Source of the DNA: JAKFDI01 sp044508835
GTDB taxonomy: Bacteria; Pseudomonadota; Gammaproteobacteria; Burkholderiales; Burkholderiaceae_C
NCBI GenBank assembly: GCA_044508835.1
Contig: JBIQHD010000014.1
Coordinates: 1 to 64,000, forward strand
Length of the DNA stretch: 64,000 nucleotides
Direction of reading: 5' to 3'
Position 1 is the first letter of the stretch. Each line of letters starts with the position of its first letter. The position numbers and the translations under genes are program-made. Under the pieces are notes generated by a model, which worked only from the letters and a program-made list of their open reading frames with translations, was not told where the DNA came from and made no database searches. Positions 8,188-17,500 of the stretch are shown in pieces.

Positions 8188-9954
8188 ATGCAGCCCGACA
8201 CCTCCGCCCCCGAACTGCGCGACGCGCTGCGCGAGCTGCGCCCGTTCGGCGTCCGTGCCGCCTGGTTCAGCCTGGTGTCCAGCCTGCTGGTGCTGGCGCC
8301 GTCGTGGTACATGCTGGAGGTCTACGACCGCGTGGTGAACAGCCGCAGCACCACCACGCTCGTCATGCTCACGCTCGCGGTGCTCGCCGCCTACGTGCTG
8401 ATGGAAGTGCTGGAGTGGGTGCGCGCCGAGATCCTGTTCGCCGCCGCCTGCCGCTTCGAGCGCCGCCTGTCGCCGCGCGTGTTCGCCGCCGCCTTCGAGG
8501 CCAACCGCCGCCGCGTGGCCGGCGGCGGGCTGCAGGCCATGCAGGACCTGCGCAGCGTGCGCGACTTCATCCATTCGCCGGCGCTGCTGGCGGCCCTGGA
8601 GGCGCCCGCGGCGCTGGTCTTCCTCGCGCTCGTGTTCGCCATCCACCCGCTGCTCGGCGTGGTGGCGCTGGCCGTGGCGGCCGTGCAGGCCGGGGTGGGC
8701 CTGCTCAACCGCCGCAGCACCGACGAGCCGCTGAAGGAGGCCAACCGCGCCGCCTTCGCCGCGCAGCACCAGGCCGAACGCATGCAGCACCACGCGCCGG
8801 TGGTCGCCTCGATGGGCATGGTGCGCGCGCTGCATGCGCGCTGGGCGAAGACGCAGGCCGAGGCCGTGTCCCGGCAGGCCGAGGCGTCGCGTCGCGGCGG
8901 CGGCTGGCAGGCCGTCTCCAAGCTGCTGCAGAACCTCGTCAACTCGGCCCTGCTCGGCCTGAGCTGCTGGCTGCTGCTGCACGACCGGCTCAACGGCGGC
9001 GGCGCCATGCTGGTGGTGGCCGGCATCTTCGGGGCGCGCGTGCTCGCGCCCTTCATCCAGATCATCACCCAGTGGCCGAGCGTGGCCGGCGCGCGCGAGT
9101 CCGCCGCCCGCCTCGCCGCGCTGCTGCAGGCCGTGCCCGCGCCGGCCGAGGCCATGCCGCTGCCGGCGCCGCGCGGCGCGCTGTCGGTCGAGCACGCCAT
9201 CGCCTCGCCGCCGGGCAGCCCGGTGCCGGTGCTCAAGGGCATCGCCTTCGCGCTGAAGCCGGGCGAGGCGGTGGTCGTCATGGGCCCGTCGGGCGCCGGC
9301 AAGACCTGCCTGGCGCGGCTGCTGCTCGGGCTGTGGCCCGCGGCCTCGGGCAAGGTGCGCCTGGACGGCGTGGACGTGTACGGCTGGGACAAGGCCGAGC
9401 TCGGCCCGCACCTGGGCTACCTGCCGCAGAACGTGGCGCTGGTCGAGGGCACGATCGCCGACAACATCGCCCGCTTCGGCCGCGCCGACGCCGCCACGGT
9501 GCAGGCCGCCGCCGAGGCCGTGGGCCTGCACGAATTCATCGCCGCGCTGCCGGGCGGCTACGACACCTGGCTCGGGCCGAACGGCTGCACGCTCTCCGGC
9601 GGCCAGCGCCAGCGCGTGGCGCTGGCCCGCGCGATCTACGGCGAGCCGGCCTTCGTCGTGCTCGACGAGCCCAACGCCAGCCTGGACGAGGCCGGCGACG
9701 CCGCGCTCGCCCGCGTCATCGCCCACGGCAAGCGTCGCGGCTGCAGCTTCGTGGTGATGAGCCACCGCGCCAGCGTGCTGGCCGTCGCCGACCACCTGCT
9801 GCTGCTGCGCGACGGCCAGCAGCAGGCCTTCGGCCCGCGCGACGAGGTGCTGGCCGCCATCCAGCGGGCCAATGCCGAGGCTGCGGCCCGCGCGGGCGAG
9901 GCGGCCGCCCCCCTCGCGCCCGCCGCGCGCATGCCGGCCGCCGCCAACGCCTGA
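8188..9954 (+). CDS. Type I secretion ABC permease/ATPase, first of two
   Basis: A 588-residue PrtD-like inner-membrane exporter half. The N-terminal membrane domain (residues 20-300) begins with the family phrase LVLAPSWYMLEVYDRVVNSRS. The nucleotide-binding domain has Walker A GPSGAGKT (366-373), LPQ Q-loop, signature LSGGQ (469-473), Walker B ending D493-E494 and H-loop H526, so all catalytic residues are intact. There is no C39 peptidase or C39-like N-terminal domain. It is followed 7 bp later by a second, different PrtD-like gene. ATG at 8188 is used; a TTG four codons upstream is possible and no strong ribosome site is seen. Confidence 0.92.
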   Translation: MQPDTSAPELRDALRELRPFGVRAAWFSLVSSLLVLAPSWYMLEVYDRVVNSRSTTTLVMLTLAVLAAYVLMEVLEWVRAEILFAAACRFERRLSPRVFAAAFEANRRRVAGGGLQAMQDLRSVRDFIHSPALLAALEAPAALVFLALVFAIHPLLGVVALAVAAVQAGVGLLNRRSTDEPLKEANRAAFAAQHQAERMQHHAPVVASMGMVRALHARWAKTQAEAVSRQAEASRRGGGWQAVSKLLQNLVNSALLGLSCWLLLHDRLNGGGAMLVVAGIFGARVLAPFIQIITQWPSVAGARESAARLAALLQAVPAPAEAMPLPAPRGALSVEHAIASPPGSPVPVLKGIAFALKPGEAVVVMGPSGAGKTCLARLLLGLWPAASGKVRLDGVDVYGWDKAELGPHLGYLPQNVALVEGTIADNIARFGRADAATVQAAAEAVGLHEFIAALPGGYDTWLGPNGCTLSGGQRQRVALARAIYGEPAFVVLDEPNASLDEAGDAALARVIAHGKRRGCSFVVMSHRASVLAVADHLLLLRDGQQQAFGPRDEVLAAIQRANAEAAARAGEAAAPLAPAARMPAAANA

Positions 9955-9961
9955 GCACGAC

Positions 9962-11689
9962 ATGAAGACGCCCGCCCCCCGCAGCGAAGCCCGCCGCGCC
10001 CTCGGCGCGCTGCGCGGCGAGTTCGCCCGCGCCGGGCTGTTCAGCCTCGGCGCCAACCTGCTGATGCTCACGCCCACGCTGTACATGCTGCAGGTCTACG
10101 ACCGCGTGCTGGTCAGCCGCAGCGAGCTGACGCTGCTGGCCGTGTCGCTGATCGTGCTGGTGCTGTTCGGCGTGATGGCGCTGGCCGAGGCGCTGCGCAC
10201 GCGCGTGCTCGTCGGCGCCGGCGAACGGCTGGACCGCCTGCTCGCCCCGCGCGTGTTCGACGCCGGCTTCGATGCCGCGCTCGCGCCCGTGCCGAACGCC
10301 GGCCACCGCCCGCTGGCCGACCTGATCCAGCTGCGCCAGTTCGTGACCGGCGGCGGCGTCATCGCCTTCTTCGACGCGCCGTGGGTGCCGGTCTACGTCG
10401 CCGTGCTGTGGCTGCTGCACCCCTGGCTGGGCGTGATGGCGCTGGCCTTCGCGGCGCTGCAGTTCCTGCTGGTCTGGTTCGGCCACCGCCGCACGGTGGC
10501 GCCGGGCGAGGCGTCGGCCGCGTCGGCCGCGGCCGAGACCGGCTTCATGCGCCAGAAGCTCTCGGGCAGCGAGGCGCTCGAGGCCATGGGCATGCTCGGC
10601 GCCCTGTGGCAGCGCTTCCAGGGGCAGCAGCGCACGCAGCTCGCCGACCGCGCGCGGCTGCAGGGGCTGACGCAGCGCGTCACCGCCTTCAGCAAGTTCG
10701 TGCGCTACACCCAGCAGTCGCTCGCGCTCGGGCTGGGCGCGCTGCTGGTGATCGACGGCCAGCTCACCGTCGGCGCCATGATCGCCGCCAACGTGCTGAT
10801 GACGCGCGCCCTCGCGCCCATCGACATGCTCGTCGGCTCCTGGCGCGCCCTGGCCGGCGCGCGCGCCGCCTTCGCCCGGCTGCAGGCGCTGCTGGCCGCG
10901 CACCCGGCCGCCCCCGCGGCCGGCGCGGACGCGCCGCTGCGCGGCGAGGTCTCGCTGCAGGGCGTGCAGGCCCATGCCGCCGGCCGCGCCGCGCCCATCC
11001 TCGACGGCATCGACCTCGAGCTGGCCGCCGGCAGCGTGACCGTGGTGGTCGGCCCCTCGGGCTCGGGCAAGTCGACGCTGGCGCGCGTGGTCGCCGGCGC
11101 CTGGGCCGACGTGCGCGGCACGCGGCGCCTGGACGGCCGCGCCCCCGCCGACTGGCCGCGCGACGCGCTGGGCGCGCAGGTCGGCTTCCTGCCGCAGGAG
11201 ATCGAGCTGTTCGACGGCACGATCGCCGAGAACATCGCCCGCTTCGGCGAGGTCGACTCGCAGCGCGTCATCGCCGCGGCCGCCGCCGCCGGCCTGCACG
11301 AGGCCATCCTGCGCCTGCCGCGCGGCTACGACACGCCGGTGGGCGACGCCGGCATGCCGCTGTCGGGCGGCCAGCAGCAGCGCATCGCGCTGGCCCGCGC
11401 CGTCTACGGCGCGCCCGCGCTGGTGGTGCTCGACGAGCCCAACGCCAACCTCGACGAAGCCGGCGAAGCCGCGCTCGCCGTGCTGGTGCGCGAACTCAAG
11501 GCCGCCGGCAAGACCGTGCTGCTGGTGACGCACCGCCCCGCCATCCTCTCCGCCGCCGACCGCCTGCTGGTGATGCAGGGCGGCCGCATCGAACGCGACG
11601 GCCACCCCGAGCAGGTGGTGGCCGACGTGCGCCGCGCCGTGCAGACGCCCTTCGTCCGCCCGGCCCTGCCCGTGATCGGAACCCCATGA
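9962..11689 (+). CDS. Type I secretion ABC permease/ATPase, second of two
   Basis: A 575-residue PrtD-like protein, paralogous to the preceding gene but clearly divergent. The membrane domain opens with LLMLTPTLYMLQVYDRVLVSRS. Walker A is GPSGSGKS (364-371), signature LSGGQ starts at 467, Walker B ends D491-E492 and the H-loop histidine is H524. Both ABC proteins therefore look catalytically complete. They may form a heterodimer or two homodimers sharing one adaptor. The stop overlaps the adaptor gene's start (ATGA), pointing to translational coupling. Confidence 0.92.
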   Translation: MKTPAPRSEARRALGALRGEFARAGLFSLGANLLMLTPTLYMLQVYDRVLVSRSELTLLAVSLIVLVLFGVMALAEALRTRVLVGAGERLDRLLAPRVFDAGFDAALAPVPNAGHRPLADLIQLRQFVTGGGVIAFFDAPWVPVYVAVLWLLHPWLGVMALAFAALQFLLVWFGHRRTVAPGEASAASAAAETGFMRQKLSGSEALEAMGMLGALWQRFQGQQRTQLADRARLQGLTQRVTAFSKFVRYTQQSLALGLGALLVIDGQLTVGAMIAANVLMTRALAPIDMLVGSWRALAGARAAFARLQALLAAHPAAPAAGADAPLRGEVSLQGVQAHAAGRAAPILDGIDLELAAGSVTVVVGPSGSGKSTLARVVAGAWADVRGTRRLDGRAPADWPRDALGAQVGFLPQEIELFDGTIAENIARFGEVDSQRVIAAAAAAGLHEAILRLPRGYDTPVGDAGMPLSGGQQQRIALARAVYGAPALVVLDEPNANLDEAGEAALAVLVRELKAAGKTVLLVTHRPAILSAADRLLVMQGGRIERDGHPEQVVADVRRAVQTPFVRPALPVIGTP

Positions 11690-13044
11690 GCCACACCCTC
11701 GCCGCCCCCTTCCCCGGTTCGACCGGCGCCGCCCCCGCCGCCGACGCCATGCCCGACGCCGCCCGCGCCGGCCGCATCGGCGCCTGGGCGCTCGCCCTCG
11801 GCGTGGCCGCCTTCTTCGCGTGGGCCGGCTTCGCGCCGCTGGACGAAGGCGTGCCCGCCGCCGGCAGCGTCGTGCTCGACACCAAGCGCAAGGCGGTGCA
11901 GCACCTGTCCGGCGGCATCGTCAAGACGGTGCTGGTGCGCGAGGGCGACGCCGTCGCCGCCGGCCAGCCGCTGATCGAGCTGGACGCCGCGGTGGCCCAG
12001 GCCAACTACGAGGCCGTGCGCCAGCGCTACCTGAGCCTGCGCGCCACCGAGGGGCGGCTCGAGGCCGAGCAGGCCGGCGCGCACGCCATCCGCTTCCACC
12101 CCGACCTGCTGGCCGCGGCGCGCGACCCGAAGCTCGGCGCCCAGGTGGCCGCGCAGATGGTGGCGCAGGAGCAGCTCTTCGCCTCGCGCCGCGCCGCGCT
12201 CGAGGCCGACCTGCACGCCATCGAGGAAGGCATCCAGGGCCACAAGGGCTCGATCGCCGCCTACCGCGGCATGCTGGACAACCGCGGCGCGCAGCTCGCG
12301 CTGATCAAGGAAGAGCTCGCCAACACGCGCGGCCTGGTGCGCGAGGGCTACGCGCCGCGCAACCGCCAGCTCGAGCTCGAGCGCATGGTGGCCGACGCCC
12401 ACAGCGCCATGGCCGACCTGCAGGGCAACCTGGTGCGCGCCCACCGCGCCATCGGCGAGGCGCAGCAGCGCGCGCTGCAGCGCCGCAGCGAATACCGCCA
12501 GGAAACCGCCACCCAGCTCGCCGAGGTGCTGCGCGAGGTGCAGGCCGACGCGCAGAAGTTCCGGGCCGCCGGCGAGGAGCTGGAGCGCATGGTCATCCGC
12601 GCGCCGGCCGAGGGCCACGTGGTGGGCCTGGAGGCGCAGAGCGTGGGCGCCGTCATCCAGCCGGCGCAGCGGCTCATGGACATCGTGCCCGCCGGCGAGA
12701 CGCTGATGCTCGAGGCGCGCGTGCCGCCGCACCTGATCGACCGCATCCACGAATCGCAGCCGGTGGACGCGCGCTTCGCCTCCTTCTCGCACTCGCCGCA
12801 GCTGGTGGTCGAGGGCCGCATCGTCACCGTCTCGGCCGACCTGCTGACCGACCCGCACACCCAGACGAGCTACTACCTCGCGCGCGTGGCCGTCACGCCC
12901 GAGGGCATGAAGGCGCTGGGCAAGCGCGTGCTGCAGCCGGGCATGCCGGTGGAGCTGGTGTTCAAGACCGGCGAGCGCTCGCTGCTCACCTACCTGCTGC
13001 ACCCGCTGACCAAGCGCGTGGCCGCGTCGATGACCGAGGAATGA
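11686..13044 (+). CDS. HlyD/PrtE-type periplasmic adaptor of the secretion system
   Basis: A 452-residue membrane-fusion protein. A single membrane helix (about 31-50) follows a 30-residue cytoplasmic tail. The lipoyl/barrel half QHLSGGIVKTVLVREGDAV follows, then a long coiled-coil hairpin (about 100-300), then the second half with MVIRAPAEGHVVGLEAQSVG and the beta-barrel ending LQPGMPVELVFKTGERSLLTYL, typical of type I secretion adaptors. It bridges the ABC exporter and TolC. It overlaps both neighbours by 4 bp. Confidence 0.94.
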   Translation: MSHTLAAPFPGSTGAAPAADAMPDAARAGRIGAWALALGVAAFFAWAGFAPLDEGVPAAGSVVLDTKRKAVQHLSGGIVKTVLVREGDAVAAGQPLIELDAAVAQANYEAVRQRYLSLRATEGRLEAEQAGAHAIRFHPDLLAAARDPKLGAQVAAQMVAQEQLFASRRAALEADLHAIEEGIQGHKGSIAAYRGMLDNRGAQLALIKEELANTRGLVREGYAPRNRQLELERMVADAHSAMADLQGNLVRAHRAIGEAQQRALQRRSEYRQETATQLAEVLREVQADAQKFRAAGEELERMVIRAPAEGHVVGLEAQSVGAVIQPAQRLMDIVPAGETLMLEARVPPHLIDRIHESQPVDARFASFSHSPQLVVEGRIVTVSADLLTDPHTQTSYYLARVAVTPEGMKALGKRVLQPGMPVELVFKTGERSLLTYLLHPLTKRVAASMTEE

Positions 13045-14507
13045 GCACCGTGCACGATCCGCGCCGCCGTCCGGTCCGCCTCGCCGCGCGCGGCCTCGCC
13101 GCCGCGCTGCTGTGCGCGGCCGCGGCCGCCGTCCCGGCGCGCGGCCTCGACCTGGCGCAGGCCTACGCCGCCGCGCTGGCGCAGGACGCCAGCCTGCGCG
13201 CCTCGCGCGCCGCGGCCGAAGCCGGGCGCGAGGCGCTGCCGCAGGCCCAGGCGCGGCTGCGCCCGGGCGTGTCCGCCGCCGCCGCCCGCAGCAAGAACCA
13301 GCTCGTCAGCACCGCCGCCGGCGCCGGCGGCGCGCCGGCCACCACGCGCGAGGGCTACCTCGCCGGCAGCCTGAGCCTCACGCTGCGCCAGCCGCTGTAC
13401 CGCCCGATGGAGATGGCGAACCTGCGCCAGGCCGAGGCCCGCGTCGCCGAGAGCGAGGCCGCGCTCGCCCGCGACCTGCAGGCGCTGGGCGTGCGCGTGG
13501 GCGAGGCCTACTTCGAGCTGCTGCTCGCCGACGAGCAGATCGCGCTCGTGCAGGCGCAGAAGCGCGCCTTCGCGACCCAGCTCGACGCCGCCGCCAAGGC
13601 CTTCGCCGCCGGCTCCGGCACCCGCACCGACATCGACGAGGTGCGCGCCCGCCTGGACATGAGCACGGCCGAGGAGCTGCAGGTGCAGCTCCAGCGCCGG
13701 CTCGCCGCGCGCCAGCTGCAGGCGCTGGTGGGCGAGCCCGTGGCGGCGGTGGCGCCGCTGAACGTCGGCGCGCTCGTGCTGGCCGAGCCGCAGCCGAACG
13801 AGATCGACGCCTGGATCGCCCGGGCCGAGCGCCACAGCCCCGAGATCCAGGCGCTGCAGGCCCGCCTCGACGCCGCGCGGCACGAGATCGACAAGGCACG
13901 CGCCGGCCACCGGCCCACGCTCGACGCGGTGGCCGAGTGGTCGCGCAACGAGAACGACAACATCAACCGCATCGGCTCGCGCTACACCAGCAAGTCGCTC
14001 GGCATCCAGCTCACCGTGCCGCTGTACGCCGGCGGCGGCATCGACTCGGCCGTGCGCCAGGCGGTGGCCGAGGAGACCCAGGCGCGCGAGACGCTGCAGG
14101 CGCTGCGCGACGACCTCGCCGTGCGCGTGTCGCGCGAGTTCGCCGGCGTCGCCCAGGGCGTGCTGCGCGTGCGCGCGCTCGAGCAGGCCGCGCGCTCGGC
14201 CGACCAGGTGGTGCTGTCCAACCGCAAGTCCTTCGAGGCCGGCAGCCGCACCACCGTCGACATCCTCGACGCCGAGCAGCGCCGCGTCTCGGCGCTGCGC
14301 GACCTGGCGCAGGCGCGCTTCCTCTACCTGATGTCGCAGGTGCGCCTGCACGTGCTCGCCGGCGTGTTCGACGCGCAGTGGCTGCAGGGCATCAACGCTT
14401 TCTTCACCGCCTCGGCGGAGGCGGCGCCGCCGCAGCCGGCCGAACCCTCCCGTTCGGCCGCGACCGCCGGCCCGAGCTCGACCCTTCCTTCCGGCCGGTC
14501 TTCCTGA
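13041..14507 (+). CDS. TolC-family outer-membrane secretion channel
   Basis: A 488-residue protein with an N-terminal export signal (about 1-35) and two repeated outer membrane efflux protein halves. Recognisable pieces are LDLAQAYAAALAQDASLRASR near the N-terminus, GEAYFELLLADEQIALVQAQ and SRTTVDILDAEQRRVSALRDL near the C-terminus. It forms the trimeric outer-membrane duct for the upstream ABC/HlyD pair. The last 45 residues are Ala/Pro/Ser-rich and probably unstructured. It is the last machinery gene before the giant cargo gene, whose start lies 46 bp downstream. Confidence 0.93.
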   Translation: MSTVHDPRRRPVRLAARGLAAALLCAAAAAVPARGLDLAQAYAAALAQDASLRASRAAAEAGREALPQAQARLRPGVSAAAARSKNQLVSTAAGAGGAPATTREGYLAGSLSLTLRQPLYRPMEMANLRQAEARVAESEAALARDLQALGVRVGEAYFELLLADEQIALVQAQKRAFATQLDAAAKAFAAGSGTRTDIDEVRARLDMSTAEELQVQLQRRLAARQLQALVGEPVAAVAPLNVGALVLAEPQPNEIDAWIARAERHSPEIQALQARLDAARHEIDKARAGHRPTLDAVAEWSRNENDNINRIGSRYTSKSLGIQLTVPLYAGGGIDSAVRQAVAEETQARETLQALRDDLAVRVSREFAGVAQGVLRVRALEQAARSADQVVLSNRKSFEAGSRTTVDILDAEQRRVSALRDLAQARFLYLMSQVRLHVLAGVFDAQWLQGINAFFTASAEAAPPQPAEPSRSAATAGPSSTLPSGRSS

Positions 14508-14553
14508 CACCGGCCCCCGATCGACGTTTTTTCGCCAGAAACAGGTGCTCCAC

Positions 14554-17500
14554 ATGACGACAGCGACCCCCCTCTCCATCCTGTTCATCGACCCGGCCGT
14601 CACCGACATCGACGCGCTGCTCGCCGGCGTCGACCCGGCCACCGAGGTCGTGCGCCTGTCGGCCGACCGCGACGGCCTGGCGCAGATCGCCGAGGCCCTG
14701 GCCGGGCACTCGGACGTGGCCGCGGTGCACATCGTCTCGCACGGCGCGCCGGGCGCGCTGACGCTGGGCAACGGCACGGTCGACCAGGCCTCGCTCGCCG
14801 CCCACGCCGTCGAGCTGGCGACCATCCGCGAGGCCCTGGCCGAGGGCGCCGACCTGCTGCTGTACGGCTGCAACGTGGCCGAGGGCCGCACCGGCCACGA
14901 CTTCATGACCGCCCTGGCCGAGGCCACCGGCGCGGACATCGCCGCCTCCGAGGACCTGACCGGCGCCGGCTCGCTCGGGGGCGACTGGGTGCTCGAGGCG
15001 AGCACCGGCGCCATCGAGGCGGTGGCGATCGAGGCGCCGGGGATGGCCACCACGCTCGATTCCGCGCGCGGCATCTTCGACAACGGCTACATCAAGTTCG
15101 GCTGGAGCGGCGACGGCTCCTTCGGCTACGGCAGCAACCAGACGCCGGGCATCTTCTACGACACCACCGGCAACCACGTCTACCCGGCCAACGCCGACTT
15201 CCTGACGCCGGGCTCGCCGTTCGAGTTCTTCGCCGTCAAGATCGGCTCGTCGACCTTCGTCAACAACAACACCAGCTACACGTCGCCGCGCATGCCGACG
15301 ACGACCGACACCTCGGGCATCGTCACCGCCGGCGGCAAGACCTACGGCACGCTGAAGTTCACCTCGGTCATCAACGGGCTGGAGATCGTCCAGACCTACA
15401 CGCTGGGCGCGACCGACCAGGTCATCAGCATCAGCGTGTCGATCCGCAACACGACGGCCAGCACGATCTACGGCGTGAAGTACGCGCGCGGCATCGACCC
15501 CGACGTCGACTCGCCGCTGGGCACCACCGCCACCCACAACAACCGCGGCGCGGGCGACATCGCCGCCAGCGACATCGTGCTCGGCACCGGCCCCATCAGC
15601 AACCGCGTGATCGGCCTGTACACCAACAGCTCGACGGCGCACAACACCAGCGTCAGCCCGGGCTGGTCCACCGACCCGGCCGCGCTGCTGGCCAACAGCA
15701 GCAACAACTACGCCGACTCGACCATCAACCTGGCCTTCGACCTCGGCGACATCGCCGCCGGCCAGACCAAGAACTTCTCGCTCGCCTACGTGTTCGCGGC
15801 CAACGCCGCCGCGCTGGAGGAGTCGGTGGCGCAGGTGCCGCCCTCCAACCCCGTGCCCACGCTCACCGACTTCGCCGTGCCGGTGGACACCGTGGCGGAG
15901 GACACCCAGGTCGAGATCACCTTCGCCGAGCTGGCCGCGCAGGGCAACGAGGCCGACCTGAACGCCGACGGCAGCCCCGGCAGCGTGACCGCCTTCGTCG
16001 TCAAGGCCGTGAGCGGCGGCACGCTGCTGATCGGCACCTCGGCAGCCACCGCGACCGCCTGGGCGCCGTCGAGCAACGACGTCGTCAACGGCACGCTCAA
16101 GGCCTACTGGACGCCGGCGGCCAACGCCAACGGCACCCTGCCGGCGTTCACCGTGGTGGCGCGCGACGCCGAAGGGGCCGTGTCGGCCTCGCCGGTCACC
16201 GTGCGCGTGAACGTGACGGCCGTCAACGACGCGCCCACGCTCGCCAGCGACATGACGCTCACGCCCGTCGCCGAGGACGCGGCCGTCAACAAGGGCGCCA
16301 CCGTCGCGGCGCTCGTCACGCCGCGCTTCGCCGACGTCGACGGCGACGCGCTCGCCGGCATCGTCGTCGTCGGCAACGACGCCGACCCCGACACCGAAGG
16401 CCACTGGGAGTACAGCACCGACGGCGGCCTCACCTGGCTCGACGTCGGCACCGTGTCCGACGCCAACGGGCTGGTGCTGTCGGCCGGCACCGCGCTGCGC
16501 TTCGCCGCGCTGCCCGACTGGCACGGCACGCCCAGCGGCCTCACCGTGCACGGCGTCGACAGCGCCTTCGCCGGCGACTTCACGAGCGGCGCCACGCGCG
16601 CCACCTTCGACACCACCACCGACGCCGTCACCTCCGGCGTGTCGGTCGATTCGCGCACCATCGGCACGACGATCGCCTCGGTCAACGACGCGCCGGTCTT
16701 CACCTCGGCGCCGGCCGCCATTGGGCTGTCGGAGACGGCGGGCGATGACGTTGCCGCCGCGCTGGACAGCGGCCTGCTGACCGGCACGCTGACGGCCACC
16801 GACGTCGACGACGACACCGCCGACCTGAGCTTCGCCATCCGCGGCGGCACCGAGGCCGGCGGCAGCTACAGCAAGGCGGGCCTGTTCGGCACGCTCACGC
16901 TCGATGCCGCGACCGGCGCCTGGAGCTACGCCGCCACCAACATGGTGGCGCTGAACGCGCTGGCCGAAGGCGCCGTCGCCACCGAGACCTTCGAGGTCAA
17001 GGTGGTCGACCCGCACGGCGCGGAAAGCGTGCAGACGCTGACCGTCACCTTCACCGGCACCAACGATGTGCCGGTGCTCGCCTCCGCCGTCGCCGACCAG
17101 GTCTTCGACGGTGCCGGCGCCTGGACTTTCCAGATTCCCGCGAACGCCTTCACCGATGCCGAAGGGCTGCCGCTGAACTACAAGATCGAGGTGCTCGACG
17201 GGGGCGGCAACGTCATCCACGAGATCACCGCCGCCACCGGCCTCGGCACCGACCCGACGGCCTGGCTGTCCTTCGACCCGGCCTCCCGCACCCTGACCGG
17301 AACGCCGCTGGACGGCGCCCTGCCGCTGACCTTCAAGGTCACCGCCACCGACTCGGAGGGCGCGTCCGTCGACAGCACCTTCGAGCTGACGCTGGTGCCC
17401 GGCGCATCCGATGCCAACACCGCCGTCAATGCCCCGCCGGTGTCCACCAACGACCGCATCAGCGTCGATGTCAATACCCCTCATGTCCTGTCCCTGAGCG

